Positions 35,484 to 44,698 of a stretch of DNA of 64,000 nucleotides are shown in pieces. The notes under the pieces are model-generated. The model was not told the origin of the DNA. It was given only the letters and a program-made list of their open reading frames with translations, and did not search any database. The stretch comes from Campylobacter lanienae NCTC 13004 (GTDB lineage Bacteria > Campylobacterota > Campylobacteria > Campylobacterales > Campylobacteraceae): the NCBI RefSeq assembly GCF_002139935.1, contig NZ_CP015578.1:992001-1056000 (forward strand). The letters are read 5' to 3'. Each line of letters begins with the position of its first letter. The first letter of the stretch is position 1. The position numbers and the translations under genes were made by a program.

Positions 35484-37025
35484 TTAAAATCCCAATATCT
35501 TAGTGATAATCACAAATCCAATAGCAGAGCCTATCATAGCAACAGGCAAGGTGATAATCCATGCTAATCCAATTGGTTTTAGCATTCCCCAATTAGCATT
35601 GCGATTATATAATCCAATACCAAGCACTGCTCCTATCAAAACATGAGTAGAGCTAATAGGTAATCCCATTTTAGTAGCGATTAATATAACTATACTTGCT
35701 GATAACTCAGCGCTAAATCCAGTCGTAGGCAAAATCTCTGTAAGCTTACTCCCAACCGTAGTTATAACCTCTTTACCTAAAAACCACAGCCCAACTACAA
35801 GCGCCACCCCAAATGTAACCATAGCCACAGTTGGGATAGTAGCCGTGCTATTAATAGAGCTACTTTTAAGCACATCTAATACCGCAGCAAATGGGCCAAT
35901 TGCGTTTGCTATATCATTTGCCCCATGAGAAAAGGCAAATGCCGAAGCAGTAAATATCTGAAACCAACCAAAAATTCTATTTATACCCTTTTGTGGGTTA
36001 TCCTTTTTCATCATATTTACGATAGAAAAACTCACCAAATAAGCCACCGTACCGATAACACACAATATCCAGATAGTCTCAATGGTGCTGAAATTCAAAT
36101 TCATATGCTTTAAACCCTTAAATAATAGAGTAGATGAGATAATCATAGCAGTAATAGCGGCCAAAATAGGAATATGGAGTCTCATATATCTTATAGCGTC
36201 TATTAACTTCTCTTCTTTTTTATACTCTTTCATCCTCTCTCTAAATGGGCTACTACTAACGCCCTCTTCATCATCGCTAATAGCGATATTTCTAAGCTCT
36301 TGGATTTGCTCGGCTTCGCTTTTATTAGATAGTTCGCTTATATAATTTTCTTTGAAACTTCTCTTTTGTGCTTTTATAGCTTTGATTTGGGCTTGTAGCT
36401 CGGCACTAGGGGTGATAATCTTGGTCTTGATATATCCAAATACAATATAAGCTATCACTCCGCCCATAACCGGTGATATCACCCAGCTAAGCACTATACT
36501 ACCAATTGAGCTCCATTTAACCATCTCTAAGGTATTGCCATTATTATAATATATATATCCCATCATAAGGGCTGAACCCACGATCCCGCCTACAATAGCA
36601 TGAGTAGTTGATACTGGAAGTCCCTTTTTGGTAGCTATAAATAGCCAAATTCCAGCACTCATAAGAGCAGATAGCATAACAGCAGCAAAAATCATAGGAT
36701 TGATATCGCCATTATTTGGTAGTATGACAATGCCACTTCTAATAGTATTTGTAACCTCCGCTCCAGCAAATACAGCGCCACTTAGCTCAAATACAGCAGC
36801 TATTATAAGTGCTTGTTTGATAGTGAGAGTCTTGGCTCCTACGCTAGTACCAAATGCGTTTGCGACATCGTTGCCACCGATATTAAACGCCATAAATAGA
36901 CCAAAAACACTAGCTAAGATAAAAAGCAGTAGATGATGACCATCTATATAACCATAACCCCATAAAAAAAAGACCACCAACGAAATCGCAAAAAGCGTAG
37001 CCGCAAATACATTATCCCTACTCAA
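35484..37025 (-). CDS. pit: PiT-family inorganic phosphate transporter
   Basis: This is a low-affinity phosphate/metal-phosphate symporter of the inner membrane (513 residues, about ten helices). The two repeated PiT signatures are present: NIGGNDVANAFGTSVGAK near residue 50 and SHGANDIANAIGPFAAV near 370. A cytoplasmic charged loop (about 210-280) separates the halves. It lies upstream of flgL, with the flgL promoter in the 91-base gap, and downstream of pdxA, all on one strand. Confidence 0.93.
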   Translation of the reverse strand: MSRDNVFAATLFAISLVVFFLWGYGYIDGHHLLLFILASVFGLFMAFNIGGNDVANAFGTSVGAKTLTIKQALIIAAVFELSGAVFAGAEVTNTIRSGIVILPNNGDINPMIFAAVMLSALMSAGIWLFIATKKGLPVSTTHAIVGGIVGSALMMGYIYYNNGNTLEMVKWSSIGSIVLSWVISPVMGGVIAYIVFGYIKTKIITPSAELQAQIKAIKAQKRSFKENYISELSNKSEAEQIQELRNIAISDDEEGVSSSPFRERMKEYKKEEKLIDAIRYMRLHIPILAAITAMIISSTLLFKGLKHMNLNFSTIETIWILCVIGTVAYLVSFSIVNMMKKDNPQKGINRIFGWFQIFTASAFAFSHGANDIANAIGPFAAVLDVLKSSSINSTATIPTVAMVTFGVALVVGLWFLGKEVITTVGSKLTEILPTTGFSAELSASIVILIATKMGLPISSTHVLIGAVLGIGLYNRNANWGMLKPIGLAWIITLPVAMIGSAIGFVIITKILGF

Positions 37026-37076
37026 GCAAGACCCCTTATTTGATTTTTGTTATAATTTTATTTTAACTTTTTAGCC

Positions 37077-37997
37077 TTAAATTTTCACTGAATTTAGAGC
37101 AAATTTAATAGATTGTATATAACTTTGCGTATCGGCTTTTAGCTGATATGCGATATCAAAAGCGGTGCCGTGATCTACGCTTGTGCGGATGATTGGCAAA
37201 TTTAAGCTTACATTGATAGAGCGATCGAAATATAACGCTTTTAGCGGTGCTAAACCTACATCGTGATAGAGTGCTACTAAGCGATTGGTAGATTTAAGAG
37301 CATTTGGTGTAAATGCCGCATCAGGCACAAGGGGGCCTGTGAAAATCTCCTTTTTTAAGCTTGCGTTTGTAGCTTCGATTGCCATCCTAATCTCTATCTC
37401 CTCTTTTCCGCCGATAGTTCCATTATCACTAGCGTGAGGATTAAAGCCCAAAACTCCGACTTTTTCAAATTTAGTAGAGGCATAAAAATCAAGCAAAAAT
37501 CGCTTTAAGGCTTTGAATTTAATCTTTTTGCTAACGGCTTTTAAAGGCACATGATCGCTAAATAACGCCACATATAGCTCATCACACCCAAGCATCATAA
37601 TCGCATCACGATTAAAATATTTGCCAAGTGCGTCCGTATGCCCTTTATATGGGATTTTGGCTCTTTTCCAACTCTCTTTATTGATAGGTAAGGTTACAAG
37701 CGCATCTGCATTGCCTTTGGCGGTGAAATTTAGAGCATTGTCAAAGCTAATAAATGAGAATTTTCCACTTTTTTTGCTTACTTTACCTGGTTTTATCTCA
37801 AAATCTACCCCGCACTCATATATATTAAAATCCTTTGGAATATCGATATTTAAGAGCTTTGAGGCACGATTTAATAAATTTGAGTTTATGAAATATAAAG
37901 GATTACAAATTTTGCTTATCTCATCATGGCTTTTTAGCGCAATCTCGATCCCAACTCCATTGATATCACCAACACTAATTGCGATTTTAGGCTTCAT
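37077..37997 (-). CDS. pdxA: 4-hydroxythreonine-4-phosphate dehydrogenase
   Basis: PdxA oxidises 4-phosphohydroxy-threonine in the DXP-dependent route to pyridoxal phosphate, feeding Pdx[15 protein letters not shown] at the start, [10 protein letters not shown] and [13 protein letters not shown] with metal-binding His, and [13 protein letters not shown] near the end are family marks. The length (306) is slightly short but complete. It overlaps the pdxJ stop by 11 bases, so the two act as a coupled pair. Confidence 0.95.
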   Translation of the reverse strand: MKPKIAISVGDINGVGIEIALKSHDEISKICNPLYFINSNLLNRASKLLNIDIPKDFNIYECGVDFEIKPGKVSKKSGKFSFISFDNALNFTAKGNADALVTLPINKESWKRAKIPYKGHTDALGKYFNRDAIMMLGCDELYVALFSDHVPLKAVSKKIKFKALKRFLLDFYASTKFEKVGVLGFNPHASDNGTIGGKEEIEIRMAIEATNASLKKEIFTGPLVPDAAFTPNALKSTNRLVALYHDVGLAPLKALYFDRSINVSLNLPIIRTSVDHGTAFDIAYQLKADTQSYIQSIKFALNSVKI

Positions 37998-38754
37998 TGA
38001 TTAGCCTTTTCATATCTTTTATAGCTTGATTTAAGCCTGTAAATACCGATCTAGCCACTATACTTTGGCCAATATTTAGCTCAAAAATCTCTGGAATTTT
38101 AGCGATATATCCTACATTTTGGTAGTTTAGCCCATGTCCGGCTGCGACATTTAAGCCTAAATTTTTAGCGAATTTCGCAGCACTTTTAAGTCTATTTAAC
38201 TCAATTTCAAATATCTCTTTGATATTTTGTTTTTCTAAGGATTTAATGCTAAATTTGGTTTTAGAAAGGTTAGAAAATGCCATTAAATACGCATTAGCAA
38301 AGTTTCCAGTATGTAGCTCAATTGTGCTTACTCCTAGCTCTTTGGCTGCTTTGATATCATCTAAATTTGGATCTATAAATAGCGATACTTCAATATTAGC
38401 TTCTAGCATAGCCTTAATAGATGATGGCAATTCAGCGCTAGAGAGATTTAGACCACCTTCTGTGGTTAGCTCTTGGCGTTTTTCTGGGACTATGGTAGCT
38501 CGATTTGGCCCTAACTCCAAAACTATATCAGTAATCGCCGTCGCACACTCTAAATTCACAGCAATACTAGATAATCTAATAATATTTTTCGCATCGATAT
38601 CATCTATATGTCTGCGATCTTCACGAAGATGGATAGTGATCTGATCAGCTCCTGCAAGGGTAGCAACATACATCGCATTTAATATATCTGGGTCATTTAC
38701 CTTTCTAGCTTCTCTAAGTATAGCTATGTGATCGATATTTACGCCTAATTTCAT
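37987..38754 (-). CDS. pdxJ: Pyridoxine 5'-phosphate synthase
   Basis: PdxJ condenses the PdxA product with deoxyxylulose phosphate to form pyridoxine phosphate. [15 protein letters not shown] at the start, [12 protein letters not shown] with phosphate-binding residues, and [15 protein letters not shown] near the end define the TIM-barrel enzyme. The length (255) is normal. The gene begins 2 bases after the J-domain protein gene ends and runs into pdxA. PLP enzymes in this window include LegC and the gene at 5298. Confidence 0.96.
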   Translation of the reverse strand: MKLGVNIDHIAILREARKVNDPDILNAMYVATLAGADQITIHLREDRRHIDDIDAKNIIRLSSIAVNLECATAITDIVLELGPNRATIVPEKRQELTTEGGLNLSSAELPSSIKAMLEANIEVSLFIDPNLDDIKAAKELGVSTIELHTGNFANAYLMAFSNLSKTKFSIKSLEKQNIKEIFEIELNRLKSAAKFAKNLGLNVAAGHGLNYQNVGYIAKIPEIFELNIGQSIVARSVFTGLNQAIKDMKRLINEA

Positions 38755-38756
38755 CT

Positions 38757-39587
38757 TTATCCTTGTGAGTTTATAAAATTCTTTTGCTCTTGAAAATATG
38801 GCTTTAAGGCCTCATAAGCTAAGCCGATTTTTTGGAATTTATCTGTGTATTCTCTTTTTGTTTCTTCAGATAGCGATATCTGTCTATCTGGGTGATACAT
38901 TTTAGTTAAGTTTAAATAACTAGCCCTAACAGTCTCATAATCATCACCAACATCGCACCCAAGAGTGTGAAAATGATCTTCTAAAAGCGATGCTAGCATA
39001 GAAAATCGCCGTTTATACTCTTTGGAATTTAAAGCATTAAATCTGCGTTTAAAAAGCTCAAATTCATCTTGATTATAGTTAAAATTTACTATATATTTTA
39101 AATGCTCTTTGATATTTATGATATTTGAGAGCGTATCTATATCTTTTTGGCTATGCGGAGTAAAAAATAGCCAATTTTGGCGTGGAAAATAGTCGCAATT
39201 TTTGTCATTAAATCCACGCATAAGGTATTTAGCAAATAGCTCTTCACTATTTTTAAGATCAAATAACACCCTACAATCTTCAAATTTAATATCTATATCT
39301 ATCAATACTTGAAGTGAGGTTGGATTTTTGTATATTAGCTTAATATTTTTATGATGAGTTAGCCAAAACTCAACCCCGCTACCAACAGTTTTTCTATATA
39401 AATTTGCTATAAATTTAAGCAGATATTTACGCTGGATTAGCTCATTTTCACTATAAAATATAATGATTCTATCACGAGTCCCAATCACATTAGCAAAACT
39501 TTGGCGAATTTTGTAGATAAGATTTAGATATAAATCACAATCATCAGTAACAATAGTAATTGACTCTAATGTCTGTGTAATCTCCAT
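38757..39587 (-). CDS. DnaJ-domain protein (C-terminal J domain)
   Basis: In this 276-residue protein the J domain is at the C-terminus (about 205-270), with the HPD tripeptide in MYHPDRQ, which should stimulate an Hsp70 ATPase. The first 200 residues form a mixed alpha/beta domain I do not recognise, with no zinc-finger or G/F region, so this is a type III J protein. It leads into pdxJ with a 2-base gap. The specific client is unknown. Confidence 0.8.
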   Translation of the reverse strand: MEITQTLESITIVTDDCDLYLNLIYKIRQSFANVIGTRDRIIIFYSENELIQRKYLLKFIANLYRKTVGSGVEFWLTHHKNIKLIYKNPTSLQVLIDIDIKFEDCRVLFDLKNSEELFAKYLMRGFNDKNCDYFPRQNWLFFTPHSQKDIDTLSNIINIKEHLKYIVNFNYNQDEFELFKRRFNALNSKEYKRRFSMLASLLEDHFHTLGCDVGDDYETVRASYLNLTKMYHPDRQISLSEETKREYTDKFQKIGLAYEALKPYFQEQKNFINSQG

Positions 39588-39642
39588 TTCAAGTCCTATC
39601 GATTTATTTTTGGCTTTTGAAGCAAATTATGTTCCATCAAAT

Positions 39643-40368
39643 TCAATCATCAAGCCAAACTGCTAACTCATCTAACTCGCTATAATCTTGTAAAATTTGA
39701 TATGGTTTATAATCGCTTTTATACTCCAAACTCTCACAACCTTTGACATAAAATCCTAGATATATCCAAGGCAATTTATAAGATTTGGCTAATAAAATTT
39801 GATTTAAAAGTGAGTATTTCCCAAGGCTCAAATATGAATAATCCGTATCCCAAAAGCAATAAATAGAGCTAATCCCATCAAGAGTAATATCGATTAAATC
39901 AACACAAATTAGCCTATCCCCATCATAATAATCCACCTCAAAGCCAAACTCACCAGCCCCTTCAACATATACACTATAATACCTCTCATAACTCATCGGA
40001 TGGAATTCCCAACCACGCTTATTTTGCATAAATTTGTGATATTTTTCATATAATTTTATATGATTATTGCTTATATGCGGACGAACGATTATAACTTCTA
40101 TATTGGCTTTATTATTTTTGCTGATTACTCGCCTTAGGCTTTTGGTGAATTTGAATTTTTCAGCGTCAATTCTTAGGCTTTTACACTCACTACATCCATC
40201 GCAAATAGGCTTAGAAAAGTATTTGCCAAATCTCCTATAACCATGCTCTACCAAAGTAGAGTTATAAGCAAATGAGGCATCAAATATATATTTGTAGCTA
40301 CTTCTAGATCTCTTCCCTGCTAGATACGCACACGGCGTATCTAGGGTGCTAAACTCAATCTCAGTCAA
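39643..40368 (-). CDS. bpt: Aspartate/glutamate leucyltransferase Bpt
   Basis: Bpt transfers Leu from tRNA to proteins with N-terminal Asp or Glu, marking them for N-end-rule degradation by ClpS/ClpAP. The N-terminal domain has PCAYLAGKRSRSSYK, then HGYRRFGKYF and the Cys motif CDGCSECKSLRI; HPMSYERYYS and YCFWDTDYSYLSLGKYSL lie further on. The frame is open from an ATG at 40410, but that ATG would overlap the upstream small gene by 50 bases with no ribosome site spacing. TTG at 40368 gives MTEIEFSTL and an 8-base overlap, so I prefer it. The start remains uncertain. Confidence 0.88.
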   Translation of the reverse strand: MTEIEFSTLDTPCAYLAGKRSRSSYKYIFDASFAYNSTLVEHGYRRFGKYFSKPICDGCSECKSLRIDAEKFKFTKSLRRVISKNNKANIEVIIVRPHISNNHIKLYEKYHKFMQNKRGWEFHPMSYERYYSVYVEGAGEFGFEVDYYDGDRLICVDLIDITLDGISSIYCFWDTDYSYLSLGKYSLLNQILLAKSYKLPWIYLGFYVKGCESLEYKSDYKPYQILQDYSELDELAVWLDD

Positions 40369-40570
40369 GCTTTTTAATATCCGAATATTTGATGAATTCC
40401 ATAAATTCATCTCTCAATCTAGCCTCTTTATCAGCTGGGGTCTCTTCATCACTAGTAAAAATATCTTTGAATTCATCTCTATTTGGATTTGGTTTTGGTT
40501 TTGGTTTTGGCGGTTGTTGCTCTTTTAGCATATTGCCTTTTATCTCTTTTAAACTATCTAAAAAATCCAT
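40361..40570 (-). CDS. Small charged protein with KPKPKP repeat
   Basis: This 69-residue soluble protein begins MDFLDSLKEIKGNML, followed by a Pro/Lys/Asn repeat (PKPKPKPNPN) encoded by a GGTTTT-type hexamer repeat on the plus strand (40485-40510), then an acidic helical tail. It starts 3 bases after the accC stop and ends inside the bpt start, so it is almost certainly translated in that operon. I do not recognise a function. The Lys-Pro stretch could be a flexible spacer or binding tail. Confidence 0.65.
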   Translation of the reverse strand: MDFLDSLKEIKGNMLKEQQPPKPKPKPNPNRDEFKDIFTSDEETPADKEARLRDEFMEFIKYSDIKKLD

Positions 40571-40573
40571 ATT

Positions 40574-42019
40574 TTACCCATTTTCTCTGCTAGATTTAAC
40601 CTTTTGGATCGCCGCTGCTATGGCTGCGATTACTTCTTCTTTATTCTCTTGGTTGCTATCGTGGGTATTTTCTAAGATATCTTGAAGTCTCTCTTCTATA
40701 TAGCTAGTATCGAAAAATCCGCGTCTAAAATGTCTTCTTTTAGATATCGCAAGCAAGAAAGGCAGCGTAGTCCTAACCCCTTCAATAGTAAATTCATCCA
40801 ATGCTCTCTCAAGCTTACTAACCGCTAAATCATAGCTTCTAGCCTTGACAATAAGCTTAGCTACAAGTGAATCATAAAATGGCGGTATAGAGTATCCTTG
40901 ATACATATGGCTATCCACCCTCACGCCTGGCCCCAAAGCTGGGAAATAGCCTGTGATTTTACCTGGGCTTGGAGTGAAATTTTTCCATACATTTTCAGCG
41001 GTAATCCTAGCTTCTATCGCCACGCCTTGTGGTTTAACTTCGGTTTGTTCTATATCTAGTATCTCGCCTGAAGCAATGCGAATTTGCCTAGAGATTAGAT
41101 CAACTCCTACTATCTCTTCGGTTACGCCGTGTTCGACTTGAATTCTAGTATTCATCTCCATAAAATAGAAGTTATTATAATCATCTAATAAAAACTCAAT
41201 TGTCCCCGCATTAGTATATCCAACAGCCTTAGCCGCCGCAACCGCTGCTACACCCATTCTTTTACGCAAATCCTCGCTGATAGTAGGACAAGGCGCTATC
41301 TCAATAACCTTTTGGTGGCGTCTTTGGATAGAGCAATCTCGCTCACAAAGGTGGATTAGATTGCCATAATTATCACCTAGAATTTGAAACTCAATATGTC
41401 TAGGCTTGACAATGAGTTTTTCCATAAAGACCTCATCGTTATTAAAAAACGCCTTAGCTTCTCTTTTACAACTCTCATAGCTACTTTCTAAATCCGCTGG
41501 ATCCCACACCTCTCTAATGCCACGACCACCGCCGCCGCCACTAGCTTTTAATATAACTGGATAGCCGATTTTTTCAGCTTCTAATTTTATGGTTTCTATG
41601 CTCTCTTTATTTAGTGCTTCAGTCCCTGGTACGACTGGGATACCATTTTTATGCATTAAATTTCTAGCAATATTTTTATTTCCCATTTTTAAAATTACTT
41701 CAGATTTTGGCCCTATAAATGTCAGCCCCGCATCTTCTACCATCTTAGCAAATTCATAATTTTCACTTAAAAATCCATAACCCGGATGTATCGCATCTGC
41801 GCCACACGCCTTAGCCACTTCGACAATTCTAGTAGCGTCCAAATATCCTTTTATCGGATCTTTACCAATCTCATATGCCTCATCAGCGACTTTGACATGT
41901 AAAGAGTCTTTATCAGGTTCAGTATAGATAGCTACATTTTTGATATGTAAATCTTTACACGCTCTAACGATTCTAACAGCTATTTCGCCACGATTGGCAA
42001 TTAAAATTTTATATATCAT
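40574..42019 (-). CDS. accC: Biotin carboxylase subunit of acetyl-CoA carboxylase
   Basis: AccC carboxylates biotin on AccB using ATP and bicarbonate, the first step of fatty acid synthesis. The ATP-grasp signatures KASGGGGGRGIRE and FMEMNTRIQVEH are present, as is the N-terminal KILIANRGEIAVRIVRA. It has 481 residues, about 30 more than usual because of an acidic C-terminal extension. accB, often adjacent, is not in this interval; the upstream 118 bases are gene-free. Downstream are the small KPKP protein gene and bpt. Confidence 0.95.
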   Translation of the reverse strand: MIYKILIANRGEIAVRIVRACKDLHIKNVAIYTEPDKDSLHVKVADEAYEIGKDPIKGYLDATRIVEVAKACGADAIHPGYGFLSENYEFAKMVEDAGLTFIGPKSEVILKMGNKNIARNLMHKNGIPVVPGTEALNKESIETIKLEAEKIGYPVILKASGGGGGRGIREVWDPADLESSYESCKREAKAFFNNDEVFMEKLIVKPRHIEFQILGDNYGNLIHLCERDCSIQRRHQKVIEIAPCPTISEDLRKRMGVAAVAAAKAVGYTNAGTIEFLLDDYNNFYFMEMNTRIQVEHGVTEEIVGVDLISRQIRIASGEILDIEQTEVKPQGVAIEARITAENVWKNFTPSPGKITGYFPALGPGVRVDSHMYQGYSIPPFYDSLVAKLIVKARSYDLAVSKLERALDEFTIEGVRTTLPFLLAISKRRHFRRGFFDTSYIEERLQDILENTHDSNQENKEEVIAAIAAAIQKVKSSRENG

Positions 42020-42051
42020 AAAGTTACCCTTTTAAAAATTTTAATCAATTC

Positions 42052-42078
42052 TAGCTAAATTTGGTTATTTTTTAGCTA
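42052..42078 (-). terminator. Hairpin after legC
   Basis: Arms TAGCTAAA/TTTAGCTA flank an 11-base loop in the gap between legC and accC. On the minus strand it lies 60 bases past the legC stop. The stem is short, so confidence is low. Confidence 0.35.
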
Positions 42079-42137
42079 AAAATAGAAAAATAAATTTAAA
42101 TTTTAATAATGCTTTGTATCAAAATACCAAATTCACC

Positions 42138-43283
42138 CTAAATCACCACGCTACTAGGGATATTAACAATCCTATCAACTAGATATTTGGCATTTTTATT
42201 TTCATCTTTTATAGAGTCTTTATAAATTTCTAACTCACTTAGCAATCTCCACGCCGGTCGCATCATAACAGATCTTTCATTAGCATATTTTAGTAGCTCA
42301 TCACGGCTTTTTCTATCATCCATGATAACTCCCATAAGCCAGTAATTACTAAGGCAATCCACAGGCTCACTAATAAATTTAACCCCAATACTATCAAAAA
42401 ATTTCGCATATCTTTTGGCTAAATCTCGCTTTTTGCTTAGAAATAAATTCAAATTCTCCAATTGAGCCTTCAATAAAGCAGCGTTTAAATTTGGCATTCT
42501 ATAATTATATGCGATATAATCGTGATTATACTCATATGGATGCGGGATTTTGGCGGTGGTGCTTAGGTGTCTAGCTAGTTTAGCTACATTCTCATCATCG
42601 CTTATTAACATACCGCCACCACCGCTTGTAGCTATCTTATTACCATTAAAAGAAAATACCCCCGCAAGGCCAAATCTCCCACTATGAGTGCCCTTATACA
42701 CACTACCTAAGCTTTCAGCACTATCTTCAACTAAATTTATCCCCCAAATATCGCAAATTTGAGCTATTTCATCTATCTTACACATCATACCAAATGTATG
42801 CATAGGCACGCAAGCTGATATAAATTTCTTACTAATTTTATTGTAGCATTTGCCATCTTTTTTGATACAATTTTTATCTAAAAATTTACTCAAACTATAT
42901 GGGCTCATCCCCATTGTATCCATATCCACATCGACAAAAATAGCCCTAGCCCCAGTATAACTAATCGCATTTGCCGTAGCCACAAAGCTCAAAGGCTGCG
43001 TTATCACCTCATCATCAGCCCCCACTCCAGCACATATCAACGCTATATGTAGTGCCGCTGTGCCACTACACATAGCCACAGCATATTTAGCTCCTGTTAT
43101 CCTAGCCATATCTCTTTCTACACCTACTACAAACTCCCCCACACTAGAGACAAATCCACTATCAATACACTGCTTTAAATACTCTATCTCATTACCTATA
43201 AATCGTGGTTCATGTAAGGCGATATTTTGCGTTTTATACTCATTTTGGATAAACTCAACTATCTTTTGATTACATTTTTCCAT
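42138..43283 (-). CDS. legC: LegC-type sugar aminotransferase (DegT/DnrJ/EryC1 family)
   Basis: In legionaminic acid synthesis LegC aminates the 4-keto sugar made by LegB. It is a PLP enzyme of 381 residues with the internal aldimine Lys in FSFNGNKIATSGGGG and VEDSAESLGS placing the Asp that holds the PLP nitrogen. CSGTAALHIALICAGVG is the phosphate-binding stretch. It overlaps the legB stop by 14 bases. A DegT aminotransferase could also serve another 4-keto sugar; the coupling to a LegB-type dehydratase makes LegC the best reading. Confidence 0.85.
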   Translation of the reverse strand: MEKCNQKIVEFIQNEYKTQNIALHEPRFIGNEIEYLKQCIDSGFVSSVGEFVVGVERDMARITGAKYAVAMCSGTAALHIALICAGVGADDEVITQPLSFVATANAISYTGARAIFVDVDMDTMGMSPYSLSKFLDKNCIKKDGKCYNKISKKFISACVPMHTFGMMCKIDEIAQICDIWGINLVEDSAESLGSVYKGTHSGRFGLAGVFSFNGNKIATSGGGGMLISDDENVAKLARHLSTTAKIPHPYEYNHDYIAYNYRMPNLNAALLKAQLENLNLFLSKKRDLAKRYAKFFDSIGVKFISEPVDCLSNYWLMGVIMDDRKSRDELLKYANERSVMMRPAWRLLSELEIYKDSIKDENKNAKYLVDRIVNIPSSVVI

Positions 43284-44439
43284 CTAGATATCTACCTTTT
43301 TCTATATGATTAAACTCCGGTAAAACTCTCATAAATTCTGCCAAAATCGCATTTTTATCAAATTTCAAATTACCCATCATATCTTTTATATTTAGCTCAA
43401 ATTCACGCAATCTATCGCTATTTATATCCATATCATTTTCTATCACGCCAATACTTTCAAATTTATCCAAATTCAATCTCTCATCACCGGTATAAAACTC
43501 CTCATAATCCTTCTCCCCAGTCGTATCACTACCGCTAAATAGACAGGCCCAACGGCCGATTTTGGCTAGCTCTTTAGCCTTTGCTCTAGCTTCATTCTCA
43601 TCTTGACAGATATATGGTTCATACCCTTTAAATCTTAGATATTTCACCGCTATATCACTAAATTTAATCAAATTTAACTTCTCATCCAATTTAGGAAAAA
43701 ATATCTCCCTATTACCCCCAAATATCGCACTCAATAAGCATAGCTCCCCACTCTCTTTAGGCGTGATGAAGTATCTGCGGACATCATTTGGCGCTACTAT
43801 TGGCTGAATTTTCTTGATTCTTTGTTCAAATCCATAGAGCAAACTCCCATCGCTAAAAGCCACATTAGCAAATCTAGCCATACTAACAGGCGTTAAGCTT
43901 GAACGCATGAAAGCAAACATCTCCATAATTCTCTTACTAGCACCCATCATATTAACAGGATTAGCCGCCTTATCACTACTAACAGTAAAATAGCGCTTTG
44001 ATCGCTTCATAATCTCATCGCTATTAAATATATTTGTTTGGATTAATCTCATTAGAGTATATGGGTCTTTTTCGCTTCTTACATGCTTTAAAGCACTTAA
44101 ATTCAGCACATAATCATACTCTTTAGAATCTATAAGCTTAGCAAATATCTGCGATCCAGCATCAATAGCATATGTAGCAAACTCACCACCGATATAGCCA
44201 TAGCTACTTCTGATATCACGCACCAATTCTACTAGATTATTTTCACTGATATCTACTACATCAAGCAGCTTTGGCTCTCTAGCAAAAATCTCTTTTACCA
44301 CCGCTTGACCGATACTCCCAGCACCACCCACTACTAGGAATTTTGATCTATTTATAATATCTTTTAAATCACTATTTAAATTCTCTATATCCAAGCCAAA
44401 AAGCGGCTCATCTCTACCTATAAGTTTTAATATATCCAT
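43270..44439 (-). CDS. legB: LegB-type nucleotide-GlcNAc 4,6-dehydratase
   Basis: This extended SDR of 389 residues has the NAD fold in FLVVGGAGSIGQAVVKE and the catalytic region in FTVSSDKAANPVNMMGASKR, as in LegB/PglF/FlaA1-like dehydratases. LegB makes the 4-keto-6-deoxy sugar in the GDP-linked legionaminic acid route described in C. jejuni. It overlaps legC. The next genes of the route (legH, legG, legI, legF) are not in this window. The flagellin gene directly upstream is the likely final glycoprotein. Confidence 0.85.
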   Translation of the reverse strand: MDILKLIGRDEPLFGLDIENLNSDLKDIINRSKFLVVGGAGSIGQAVVKEIFAREPKLLDVVDISENNLVELVRDIRSSYGYIGGEFATYAIDAGSQIFAKLIDSKEYDYVLNLSALKHVRSEKDPYTLMRLIQTNIFNSDEIMKRSKRYFTVSSDKAANPVNMMGASKRIMEMFAFMRSSLTPVSMARFANVAFSDGSLLYGFEQRIKKIQPIVAPNDVRRYFITPKESGELCLLSAIFGGNREIFFPKLDEKLNLIKFSDIAVKYLRFKGYEPYICQDENEARAKAKELAKIGRWACLFSGSDTTGEKDYEEFYTGDERLNLDKFESIGVIENDMDINSDRLREFELNIKDMMGNLKFDKNAILAEFMRVLPEFNHIEKGRYLDGKM

Positions 44440-44467
44440 TGCTAACTCTTTTTAATTTTATCTCTTA

Positions 44468-44473
44468 ATTATA
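44468..44473 (-). promoter_or_regulatory. -10 box of legB
   Basis: TATAAT on the minus strand (context GGCTATAATTAAG), 29 bases before the legB ATG. Campylobacter vegetative promoters often lack a clear -35 box, and none is clear here. Confidence 0.5.
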
Positions 44474-44508
44474 GCCGAATTTAAAAAATTTAAGAATACA
44501 AGATACTC

Positions 44509-44634
44509 TACCCCCAGTCTCCTAGGGGTAAAAAGGACTTGTAAAGTTTAATGAGTTTTGTGCGAGTTGATTACAAAACTCTACTAACGACCGCACACCG
44601 CAAGCAGAGTTGAATTCGAAATTCTAAGTATCAT
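44509..44634 (-). other. Structured legB leader with 16-codon ORF and competing hairpins
   Basis: This gap is richer in G+C than its flanks. Read on the minus strand, an ATG at 44634 opens a 16-codon frame (MILRISNSTLLAVCGR) ending at TAG 44584. Possible stems are AACTCT/AGAGTT (44577-44582 with 44606-44611), a perfect 9-base stem GAGTTTTGT/ACAAAACTC (44553-44561 with 44573-44581) and TACCCC/GGGGTA (44509-44514 with 44525-44530). The first two share bases 44577-44581 and exclude each other. The role is unknown; no ribosome site precedes the mini-ORF. Confidence 0.35.
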
Positions 44635-44643
44635 ATAAACATA

Positions 44644-44691
44644 AAGCCATATAAAGCAAAGATTAAATTCAAATAACTGCTTTATAGGCTT
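44644..44691 (-). terminator. Hairpin terminator after flagellin gene
   Basis: The 14-base arm AAGCCTATAAAGCA on the minus strand pairs with TGCTTTATATGGCTT (one bulged base) across an 18-19-base loop, 8 bases past the stop, followed by a T-rich stretch. Confidence 0.6.
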
Positions 44692-44698
44692 AGCTACT

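Noticed and set aside
40346-40685. Plus-strand frames rich in Phe/Gly over the KPKP repeat
   Set aside because: They are shadows of the small KPKP gene and accC on the other strand; the Trp/Phe repeat is the reverse of the Lys-Pro hexamers.
44584-44634. MILRISNSTLLAVCGR as a separate protein-coding gene
   Set aside because: It is only 16 codons without a ribosome site. I keep it as part of a structured leader rather than call a gene.
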